Below are positions 57,595 through 64,000 of a stretch of 64,000 nucleotides of DNA, piece by piece. The stretch comes from Oceaniradius stylonematis (GTDB taxonomy: Bacteria > Pseudomonadota > Alphaproteobacteria > Rhizobiales > Rhizobiaceae). The notes under the pieces were generated by a model. That model did no database searches and was not told the origin of the DNA. It worked only from the letters and a program-made list of their open reading frames with translations. Location of the stretch: assembly GCF_003149475.2 (NCBI RefSeq), contig NZ_QFWV02000004.1, positions 107,633 through 171,632 on the forward strand, given 5' to 3'. The first letter of the stretch is position 1. The number at the start of each line of letters is the position of its first letter. A program made the position numbers and the translations under genes.

Positions 57595-57996
57595 TCAGGT
57601 CCGGTCGGGTGCGCCCTCGAATTCCTCCACGATGCCCATGAAGCGGCGCATGAACTCTTCCATATAGCCAAGACCGCGCTCGAACTCCTCGGGATCGGGC
57701 AGGCCGTCGCGCTCGATCGCCGATCCGGCGCCGGAATTGAGCCGCCGCTCAAGTACCGCGACCCGCGCTTCGAGAGCGTCCAGCGCATCGAAGAAGGCGG
57801 CGCGCTCGTCGGCGCCCAGCCGGCACACCACCTCGTCGCCTTCCAGCGCGCAGACCGACATCTCGCCGGTCTCGGTGTCCATGCGCACGAAACCGTCCTC
57901 GGTCGGTTCCATCACATAGCGGCCCGCGTCGGCGGCCACCGGGCCCGCCATGACGGTCAGGGCGGCAAGGCTGCCGCCGATGATCATTGCTCTCAT
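57595..57996 (-). CDS. Small exported hypothetical protein
   Basis: A 133-residue protein with a signal peptide (MRAMIIGGSLAALTVMAGPVAA). The mature part begins GRYVMEPTEDGFVRMDTETGEMSVC, a repeated beta-motif ending in a C...EVVCRL pair that may form a disulfide. A coiled-coil-like helix follows (DALDALEARVAVLERRL). A strong AAGGAGG stands seven bases before the start. The same design occurs in other alphaproteobacteria, but I recall no assigned function. Confidence 0.75.
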   Translation of the reverse strand: MRAMIIGGSLAALTVMAGPVAADAGRYVMEPTEDGFVRMDTETGEMSVCALEGDEVVCRLGADERAAFFDALDALEARVAVLERRLNSGAGSAIERDGLPDPEEFERGLGYMEEFMRRFMGIVEEFEGAPDRT

Positions 57997-58147
57997 CTGT
58001 TCCTCCTTGGCCGGTGCGCGGCCGGCATGTCCCTTTGCCGCTTTGTTTCCCACGACATTGCGCGGAATTTGTGATGGCCGGTGGACAAGGCGCGGCGGAA
58101 CGCAAGCCGGTCTTCCGCCGGCACGGCGACCGGTCTAAAGGGTCGGC

Positions 58148-58495
58148 ATGGGCACGCTCATCTACAAGATCGCGACGCGGGCGCAATGGGCCAAAGCCGA
58201 GGCCGATGGTGTCTTTGCCGGCGCGCCGATCGATCTGGCGGACGGCTACATTCATTTCTCGACCGCCGACCAGGCGCGGGAGACCGCCGCCAAGCACTTT
58301 GCCGGGCAAAACGATCTCCTTCTGGTCGCGGTGCGCGCCGAAGCGCTGGGCGCGGCTCTCAGACATGACGTCTCGCGCGGCGGGGCGCTGTTTCCGCATC
58401 TTTACGCGCCGCTCGACCTGACCCATGTCGCCTGGGTGCGACCGCTGCCGTTGGGCGATGACGGCGCGCACATCTTCCCGCAAATGGACGCGTGA
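58148..58495 (+). CDS. DUF952 domain protein
   Basis: A 115-residue DUF952 protein (MGTLIYKIATRAQWAKAEADGVFAGAP, DGYIHFSTADQARETAAKHFAG, HLYAPLDL). The conserved histidine-serine segment HFS and arginine-like positions resemble ADP-ribosyltransferase folds, and members have been placed in glyoxalase- or ART-like groups without proof. Its stop overlaps the pyrD start (TGATG), an arrangement common in Hyphomicrobiales. Confidence 0.88.
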   Translation: MGTLIYKIATRAQWAKAEADGVFAGAPIDLADGYIHFSTADQARETAAKHFAGQNDLLLVAVRAEALGAALRHDVSRGGALFPHLYAPLDLTHVAWVRPLPLGDDGAHIFPQMDA

Positions 58496-59589
58496 TGCGC
58501 GATCGCCTGACCGATCGGCTCGGGCGCTGGCTGATGTTCCGCTTCGACCCGGAGACGGCGCACGGGCTGGCGATCAAGGGGCTGAAGTCGGGATCGCTGC
58601 CCGCACGCCCCGCCGATGCCGATCCGCGTTTGGCCGTTGCGATGGCGGGCGTCGCCTTTCCCAATCCGCTCGGCGTCGCCGCCGGGTTCGACAAGAATGC
58701 CGAGGTGCCCGACGCGCTTCTCAGGCTCGGTTTCGGCTTTACCGAGATCGGCACGGTGACGCCGCGCGCCCAGCCGGGCAACTCCAAACCGCGCATCTTC
58801 CGGCTGACCGGGGACCGCGCCGTCATCAACCGGCTGGGCTTCAACAATGACGGTCACGGCGCGGCCTGGCACCGGCTCGATGCGCGGCACGACACGGGGA
58901 TCGTCGGCGTCAATATCGGCGCCAACAAGGATACCGACGACAAGGCCGCCGACTATGTGGCCGGGCTCGAGCGGTTCTATGCGCTCGCCGCCTATTTCAC
59001 GGTCAACATCTCCTCGCCCAACACGCCGGGACTGCGCGATCTGCAGACGCGCGGCGCGCTAGCCGATCTTCTGGCGCGCGTCGGCGAAGCGCGCATGAGG
59101 CAGATCGAGGAGACGGGCCGGCGCGTGCCGGTCCTTTTGAAGATCGCACCGGACATCACCGAGGCCGATCTCGACGACATCGTCGCCGAGGTGCTCGACA
59201 AGGCGATCGACGGGATGATCGTCTCCAACACGACCCTGTCGCGGGCCGGGATTTCCGACGATCCGGGCGAGGCGGGCGGGTTGTCCGGCGCGCCCCTGTT
59301 CGAGCGCTCGACCATCGTGCTGGCCAAAGCGCGCCAGCGCGCCGGGCCGGATCTCGCCCTGATCGGCGTGGGCGGTGTCGACAGCGCGGAAACGGCGCTC
59401 GCCAAGATCGAGGCGGGCGCCGATCTGGTGCAGCTCTATACGGGCATGATCTATCGCGGTCCGACGATCGCCGGGCGCATCTGCGCAGGCCTTTCGGACG
59501 CACTCGACGCGCGCGGCGCCGACCGGATCGGCGATCTGCGCGATCTCAAGGTCGAGGACTGGGCGTCGAAACCGATCCCGCCGCAATAG
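58495..59589 (+). CDS. pyrD: Dihydroorotate dehydrogenase (quinone), class 2
   Basis: A 364-residue membrane-associated FMN enzyme of pyrimidine synthesis. The N-terminal helices (MRDRLTDRLGRWLMFRFDPETAHGLAIKGL) are the quinone-entry domain that marks class 2. FMN and substrate motifs: GVAAGFDKNAEV, EIGTVTPRAQPGN, RLGFNNDG and NISSPNTPGLRDLQ with catalytic serine, then IGVGGVDSAETALAKIEAGADLVQLYTG. A GTG three bases upstream is an alternative start. Coupled to DUF952, convergent with the MATE gene. Confidence 0.95.
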   Translation: MRDRLTDRLGRWLMFRFDPETAHGLAIKGLKSGSLPARPADADPRLAVAMAGVAFPNPLGVAAGFDKNAEVPDALLRLGFGFTEIGTVTPRAQPGNSKPRIFRLTGDRAVINRLGFNNDGHGAAWHRLDARHDTGIVGVNIGANKDTDDKAADYVAGLERFYALAAYFTVNISSPNTPGLRDLQTRGALADLLARVGEARMRQIEETGRRVPVLLKIAPDITEADLDDIVAEVLDKAIDGMIVSNTTLSRAGISDDPGEAGGLSGAPLFERSTIVLAKARQRAGPDLALIGVGGVDSAETALAKIEAGADLVQLYTGMIYRGPTIAGRICAGLSDALDARGADRIGDLRDLKVEDWASKPIPPQ

Positions 59590-59591
59590 GT

Positions 59592-60944
59592 TCAGCCGAA
59601 GACGCGCCGCGCGCGCGACGGCAGGATCGCCAGCAGCGTCAACCCGCGCAGGCCCAGAAACAGGTTGAGCGCGAACCACAGACCGTGATTGCCGAAGACC
59701 GGCGTCAGCCCGTAGCCGGCGGCGATGAAGACGGCCAGCGACAGCAGCATCATGTTGCGCATGTCGACCGACCATGTCGCGCCGATATAGACGCCGTCCA
59801 TCTGGAAGGCGAGGACGCCGGCGATGGCGGTAAAGGCCGCCCAGACAAGGAAGATGCGCGCCTCGGCCCGCACCTCTTGGGCCGTGGTCATGATCTCGAT
59901 GAACCAGTTGCCGGCCACCAGCACGACCAGCGTCGTGAAGCCGGCCAGCACGAACCCCCAAAACGCCGTCAGCCGGACAGCGCGCCAGAACGGCTTCGGA
60001 TGGCGGCCGCCGACGGCGCGCCCGACCAGCTGTTCGGCGGCAACGGCGAAACCGTCCAGATAGTAGCCGGCGATGAAGAAGAAATTCATCAGGATGGCGT
60101 TGGCCGCCAGCGTGACCGCGCCGAACTGCGCGCCGATGCGCGTGAACAGCGCGAAACTGGCGACCAGGGCGAAGGAGCGGATCATGATGTCGCGGTTGAG
60201 GACGATCAGCGCGAGGAAGGACGGCCGGTCGAGGATGCGCGCCCGGGACGGGGCATGGCGCCTGTCGAAGCCGCGCCACAGCCAGACGAGGGCGCCGATG
60301 GCGACGACACTTTCGCCGATGACGGTCGCCCAGGCGACGCCGGCAACGTTCCATTCCAGCCAGAGGCCGAGCGCGATCGACAGGACGATGTTGATGCCGT
60401 TGATCAGCGACTGAACGATCAGCGCCGCGACGGCCCGCGCCTGTCCCAGCAGCAGGCCAAGGACCGCATAGTTGACCAAAGTGAACGGCGCGGCGAGGAA
60501 GCGGATCGTCACATAGGTGCGCGTTGCCTCGGCCACTGCATCGCCCGGCGCCATGAACCACAGGCCGACGTCGCGGATGACCGGCGCGAGCGGCAGCAGA
60601 AGCAGCCCGCCGACGAGTGCGATCAGCACCGCGCGCCAGAAGACGGCCTGCTGCTCGGTTGCGTCGCCGCGCCCGACCGCCTGGGCGACGAGACCGGTCG
60701 TGCCCATGCGCAGAAAATTGAACATGATGAAGACGACATCGAACAGGATGGCGCCGATCGCCAGGCCGCCGATGAGCGCTGCGTCGCCGAACTGGCCGAC
60801 CACCGCCGTGTCGACAATGCCGAGCAGTGGCGTCGTCAGATAGGCGAGCGTCATCGGCACGGCGATGGCGAACACCATGCGATTTGTGACCTCGAATTCC
60901 GAGGCGTCTTTGCTCCGGGCCGGATCAAGTGCGGACATTGCCAT
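59592..60944 (-). CDS. MATE-family efflux transporter (DinF-like)
   Basis: A 450-residue, twelve-helix exporter of the MATE family. It begins with helix 1 (AIAVPMTLAYLTTPLLGIVDTAVVGQFGD, the conserved P-D pair in the first helix) and has a second related segment in the C-terminal half (ANAILMNFFFIAGYYLDGFAVAAEQLVG). AGGG lies upstream of the start; 60938 is a second possible ATG. DinF-type members export toxic organic compounds. Convergent with pyrD with a two-base gap; divergent from the HDAC-like gene. Confidence 0.92.
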   Translation of the reverse strand: MAMSALDPARSKDASEFEVTNRMVFAIAVPMTLAYLTTPLLGIVDTAVVGQFGDAALIGGLAIGAILFDVVFIMFNFLRMGTTGLVAQAVGRGDATEQQAVFWRAVLIALVGGLLLLPLAPVIRDVGLWFMAPGDAVAEATRTYVTIRFLAAPFTLVNYAVLGLLLGQARAVAALIVQSLINGINIVLSIALGLWLEWNVAGVAWATVIGESVVAIGALVWLWRGFDRRHAPSRARILDRPSFLALIVLNRDIMIRSFALVASFALFTRIGAQFGAVTLAANAILMNFFFIAGYYLDGFAVAAEQLVGRAVGGRHPKPFWRAVRLTAFWGFVLAGFTTLVVLVAGNWFIEIMTTAQEVRAEARIFLVWAAFTAIAGVLAFQMDGVYIGATWSVDMRNMMLLSLAVFIAAGYGLTPVFGNHGLWFALNLFLGLRGLTLLAILPSRARRVFG

Positions 60945-61044
60945 GCCCTGCCCGATGGGATGCTGCCGGACAAGCCGACAATTGTATCGGTGACAAGGCT
61001 GCCGACAGTTTGACTTCGGCCATGCGATGCTTACCTGCGGAACA

Positions 61045-61989
61045 ATGCCGCTGCCGATCCTGCACAATCCCGCCTATGACGCGCTGTTCGATCCCGAGCA
61101 CCGGTTTCCGATGGGCAAATATGCGCGTCTGGCCGAAGTGCTCATCGAGGACGGGCTGGCCGCGCCCGGCACCTTCATCGTGCCCGCGCCGGCGCCGCGC
61201 GACTGGGTCAAGCTGGCCCATGACGACACTTACGTGGATCAGGTCTATGCGTTCGACGTGCCGCGCGCGATCGAACGCGAGATCGGTTTCGAGGTGACGA
61301 AACGCACCTCGCTGCGCGCGCAATGCGCAACGACCGGCACGGTACTGGCCGCGCGGTTGGCGCTGGAACACGGCATTGCCTGCAACACGGCGGGCGGCAG
61401 CCATCATGCCCGCCATGCCCAGGGCGCCGGCTTCTGCACGTTCAACGATGTCGCGGTTGCCGCGCGGCTGCTGCTTGCCGACGGCGAGATTTCCAGCGCG
61501 CTGGTGCTCGATCTCGACGTTCACCAGGGCGACGGCACGGCGGAGATCTTCGCCGCCGACGCACGCGTCTTCACCGCATCGATCCATGCCGAGAAAAACT
61601 ATCCGGTGCGCAAGAAGGCCTCCGACTTCGACCTCGGCCTGCCGGACGGAGTCGGCGATTCAGCCTATCTCAAAACGCTGGCGCTGGTGCTCGAGGAACT
61701 GCGGGTCCGTGCTCCGTCACCCGATATCGTCTTCTACAATGCCGGCGTCGACGTGCATGGCGAGGACCGGCTGGGCCGGCTGGCGCTGACGAACCATGGC
61801 ATCGAGCGGCGCGAACGGATGGTGATCAGCCATTTCCGCATGCGCGGCATTCCCGTATGTGGCGTGATCGGCGGCGGCTATTCGCGCGATGTCGACGCGC
61901 TGGCACGCCGGCATGCGCTGCTGCACCATGTCGCCGACGAGTTTTCGTTCAGCGTTCCGACCGGTAGCTCAAAAGCCGCGCGAGGATAA
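61045..61989 (+). CDS. Histone deacetylase-like hydrolase
   Basis: A 314-residue zinc amidohydrolase of the HDAC/AcuC/AphA superfamily. Active-site features are TAGGSHHARHAQGAGFCTFND (His-His pair and CxF-ND), the zinc ligands in LDLDVHQGDGT (Asp and His; Q replaces the second His) and GVDVHGEDRLG, plus the catalytic tyrosine loop GGGYSRD. Bacterial members remove acetyl groups from acetylpolyamines or proteins such as acetyl-CoA synthetase. Start 61045 is used; 61027 is possible. Its 3' end overlaps the DUF6460-like gene by 41 bp. Confidence 0.9.
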   Translation: MPLPILHNPAYDALFDPEHRFPMGKYARLAEVLIEDGLAAPGTFIVPAPAPRDWVKLAHDDTYVDQVYAFDVPRAIEREIGFEVTKRTSLRAQCATTGTVLAARLALEHGIACNTAGGSHHARHAQGAGFCTFNDVAVAARLLLADGEISSALVLDLDVHQGDGTAEIFAADARVFTASIHAEKNYPVRKKASDFDLGLPDGVGDSAYLKTLALVLEELRVRAPSPDIVFYNAGVDVHGEDRLGRLALTNHGIERRERMVISHFRMRGIPVCGVIGGGYSRDVDALARRHALLHHVADEFSFSVPTGSSKAARG

Positions 61990-62215
61990 AGAGCGGAATG
62001 ACGATGCTGGCGCCGAGGATCAGCCAGTCGCCGAAACGGCCGAGCGCCGCCCAGCCGCTTTGCCACAGATTGACGGCGAAGTCGCGCAGGCCCCACCAGA
62101 TGTCGAGCGGCGCGAGGCCGAAGACATTCATCACCGCGCCGACCAGAAACGACACCACCACCAGCTTGATGACCGTTCGACCGACCGTGTCGCCAAGGAC
62201 CTGACGTGTGTTCAT
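61949..62215 (-). CDS. Small DUF6460-like membrane protein
   Basis: An 88-residue protein with two hydrophobic helices (TVIKLVVVSFLVGAVMNVFGL and WLILGASIVIPLFILARLL) and aromatic residues between them (LDIWWGLRDF). It resembles the DUF6460 group of small rhizobial membrane proteins. Function unknown. Its last 41 bp overlap the 3' end of the opposite-strand HDAC-like gene. Confidence 0.75.
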   Translation of the reverse strand: MNTRQVLGDTVGRTVIKLVVVSFLVGAVMNVFGLAPLDIWWGLRDFAVNLWQSGWAALGRFGDWLILGASIVIPLFILARLLSYRSER

Positions 62216-62276
62216 GCGCCCGTGCTCCGTTGTTCGAGAGCGGACCTAAGCGGCAAATGCGGCAACCGCAAGGGCG

Positions 62277-64000
62277 TCAGTCGAGCATCGCTTCAAGCGT
62301 TTCGAGCCGGTCGGCCTCGAAGGGCGGCTTGTCCCATCTGAGGCGCGAGATGCGCGGAAAACGCATGGCGACGCCGGATTTGTGGCGTGTCGAGCGGTTC
62401 AACCCCTCGAATGCGACTTCCAGCACCAGCCCGTGATCGGGCTCGGCGCGCACCGACCGCACCGGGCCGAAACGCTCAACCGTGTTGTCGCGCACGAACT
62501 TGTCGATCTGTTTGAGTTCCTCGTCGGTGAAGCCGAAATAGGCCTTGCCGACCGGCACGAGCGCGGGGTCGTCGGCTTCGCCGGTCCAGACGCCGAACGT
62601 ATAGTCGGAATAAAAGCTCGACCGCTTGCCGTGGCCGCGCTGCGCATACATCAGCACCGCATCGATCAGGAAAGGATCGCGCTTGAACTTGAACCATGGC
62701 CCCTTGGGCCGGCCAGGGACGTAGATGCTGTCCCGGCGCTTGAGCATCAATCCCTCGATGATCGGGGCCGGCGGCGCGTTGCGCTTTGCCGCGACCTCCT
62801 CCCAGATCTTGAACGGCACGAGCGGCGACAGGTCGAACCGGTCGGCCGGCAACGTCGCGACAAAGGCTTCAAGCCGGGCGCGGCGGGTCTCGAACGGCAG
62901 CGGCCGCAAATCGTCCCCGCCCTCCTGCAGGAGATCGTAAGCGCGCACGAAGGCCGGGAATTTCGCCTGCTGTTTGGCCGAGACGGTCTTTCGGTTGAGG
63001 CGCTGCTGGAGATCGCCGAACGTGCCGGGGCGGATCGCGCCATCCTCGAAATGGCCGACCAGCAGTTCGCCGTCGATCGAGCCTTCGAAATCCATCGCGG
63101 CAAGAAGATCGGGAAAAGAGCGGGAAATGTCGTCGCCGGTGCGCGAATAGATGCGCGCGACGCCCTTTTCGGCGGTCGCCTGCACGCGGATGCCGTCCCA
63201 TTTCCATTCGGCGCAATAGTCGGCCGGATCGTAGCGGGCGAGGTCTTCGGTATCGGCCGGGTTGGCCAACATGACGGGCCGGAACGGCGCGGCGGCGGCG
63301 CTTTCGGGCTTGGGTCCGGTGCCGTCGAGCCATGCGAACAGGTTCGTATAGGGGATGGCGAGCCCGTGCCAGAGTTCCTCGATCTCGGTGACGTCCTTAC
63401 CGCCGAAATCGGCCAGCGCCTGCTTGACCAGCCTCGACGAAACGCCGATGCGCATGCCGCCGGTGATCAGCTTCAACAGCGCGTAACGGCCGGGCGGATC
63501 GAGCGCGTCGAGCCAGCGCTCGACCAGCCGCGGCCCGTCCGAGCGGGAGGAGATTTGGAGGGTTTCGACGATGGTGGCGAGGGGGAGGTCCGCATTCTTC
63601 ACCTCCCCCTTGAGGGGAGGTCGGTGAGGATCGCGCAAGTGAGCCGAACCGGGTGGGGGTTCTTCACCATCGCTTACCCCCACCCCGACGCTGCGCATCG
63701 ACCCTCCCCTCAAGGGGGAGGGTGACGGGCGCTCTTCCTCAGCCGGCCAGATCAGGGACACCGTCTCGGCCAGGTCGCCGACGAAATCGTAGGAATAGCC
63801 GAACAGGACCGGATCGACCCGCGCCTCGACCAGCGCGCGGATCATCGCCGGCTTGACCGAGGGAATGTCGAGATCGCGGGTGATGGCGGCGATCGCATAG
63901 CCGCGATCGGGATCGGGGGTCGCGGCTATGTAATCGACGATCAGCCGGAGCTTGGCGTTGCGCGATGGCGTGAGAACAAGGGCGTCGAGGAGGGCGGCGA
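62277..64000 (-). CDS. ATP-dependent DNA ligase, DNA-damage-associated type (5' end outside window)
   Basis: At least 573 residues visible; the start codon is a few bases beyond the window because the first visible codons (AALLDALVLTPSRNAKLRL) match the family N-terminus. The catalytic lysine is in EWKWDGIRV (motif KxDG), and the adenylation-site and OB-fold segments DGELLVG, SRTGDDISRSF, EGLMLKRRDS and GPWFKFKRD follow in the usual order. The family (TIGR04120-like, linked to cisplatin resistance) normally sits with an exonuclease and a DEXH helicase, which would be to the right. Visible residues about 88-130, just after SLIWP, are a frame-preserving insertion encoded by the palindromic repeat at 63598-63724; family length without it is about 530. 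Confidence 0.94.
   Translation of the reverse strand, partial: AALLDALVLTPSRNAKLRLIVDYIAATPDPDRGYAIAAITRDLDIPSVKPAMIRALVEARVDPVLFGYSYDFVGDLAETVSLIWPAEEERPSPSPLRGGSMRSVGVGVSDGEEPPPGSAHLRDPHRPPLKGEVKNADLPLATIVETLQISSRSDGPRLVERWLDALDPPGRYALLKLITGGMRIGVSSRLVKQALADFGGKDVTEIEELWHGLAIPYTNLFAWLDGTGPKPESAAAAPFRPVMLANPADTEDLARYDPADYCAEWKWDGIRVQATAEKGVARIYSRTGDDISRSFPDLLAAMDFEGSIDGELLVGHFEDGAIRPGTFGDLQQRLNRKTVSAKQQAKFPAFVRAYDLLQEGGDDLRPLPFETRRARLEAFVATLPADRFDLSPLVPFKIWEEVAAKRNAPPAPIIEGLMLKRRDSIYVPGRPKGPWFKFKRDPFLIDAVLMYAQRGHGKRSSFYSDYTFGVWTGEADDPALVPVGKAYFGFTDEELKQIDKFVRDNTVERFGPVRSVRAEPDHGLVLEVAFEGLNRSTRHKSGVAMRFPRISRLRWDKPPFEADRLETLEAMLD
63598..63724. repeat. 127-bp palindromic repeat element inside the DNA ligase gene
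   Basis: The ends are 23-bp inverted repeats: TTCACCTCCCCCTTGAGGGG (63598-63617, then AGG) and the reverse complement of 63702-63724, differing at two positions. Each end is itself palindromic around CCCCTTGAGGGG. Between them is a smaller GGTGGGGGTT / CCCCCACC inverted pair. It resembles the palindromic mosaic elements found in rhizobial genomes. The ligase frame runs through it without a stop. Confidence 0.85.

Noticed and set aside
63598-63724. The palindromic repeat as an insertion sequence
   Set aside because: It has no transposase gene and is too short; it is a small palindromic repeat or MITE-like element.

Overview
The window comes from a high-GC (roughly two-thirds G+C) alphaproteobacterial chromosome, most likely of the order Hyphomicrobiales (Rhizobiales). 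The support is the gene content: an invasion-associated-locus-B protein, a SapC protein, the DUF952-pyrD pair, a DUF6460-type small membrane protein, the four-gene ATP-grasp/alpha-E/transglutaminase/Anbu operon, a zwf-pgl-edd Entner-Doudoroff operon, and a 127-bp palindromic repeat of the kind scattered through rhizobial genomes. Most of the window looks like settled core or near-core chromosome. The first ~1.1 kb does not: it is clearly AT-richer and encodes the C-terminal part of a retron-type reverse transcriptase that carries a LuxR/GerE-type helix-turn-helix at its end, which is the most unusual object here.

Layout. 1-1073: retron RT (start codon left of the window). 1.2-6.4 kb: SLC13-type permease, FabH-like ketosynthase, BCCT transporter, universal stress protein. 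6.7-10.8 kb: Anbu operon (ATP-grasp, alpha-E, transglutaminase, proteasome-like Anbu). 10.9-15.2 kb: LivK-like binding protein, SH3 protein, class I glutamine amidotransferase, EamA exporter. 15.3-19.3 kb: livG-livF-livH-livM transporter behind a 24-bp dyad. 19.4-20.9 kb: GST and proC. 20.9-30.0 kb: surface-polysaccharide block (O-antigen ligase, GT2, group 1 glycosyltransferase, WecG/TagA transferase, DUF6492-like protein, flippase, Wzz-like co-polymerase). 30.1-33.5 kb: folD, GlxA/AraC regulator, RimK-associated protease and RimK. 33.6-35.7 kb: copper/metal genes (PCuAC, CDF exporter, divergent MerR regulator with its operator). 35.8-43.6 kb: methyltransferase, DUF4399, edd, pgl, zwf, aldehyde dehydrogenase, SDR. 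43.7-47.3 kb: sulfide-dehydrogenase-like flavoprotein under an FNR-type box, SapC and IalB proteins. 47.5-55.6 kb: form II CO-dehydrogenase-like molybdenum hydroxylase (coxD-E-G-S-L-M) with divergent xdhC and mobA-like genes. 55.7-64 kb: tRNA-Phe, Gfo/Idh/MocA oxidoreductase, DUF952, pyrD, MATE exporter, histone-deacetylase-like hydrolase, and an ATP-dependent DNA ligase whose reading frame contains the palindromic repeat.

The genes form several coherent physiological modules: glucose oxidation to KDPG (zwf-pgl-edd), assembly and export of a surface polysaccharide, branched-chain amino-acid-type uptake, maturation and catalysis by a molybdenum hydroxylase of unknown substrate, copper and divalent-metal handling, and sulfide oxidation. 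No CRISPR array, complete insertion sequence, rRNA or prophage was seen. The retron, if its ncRNA and effector exist, would lie to the left of the window.
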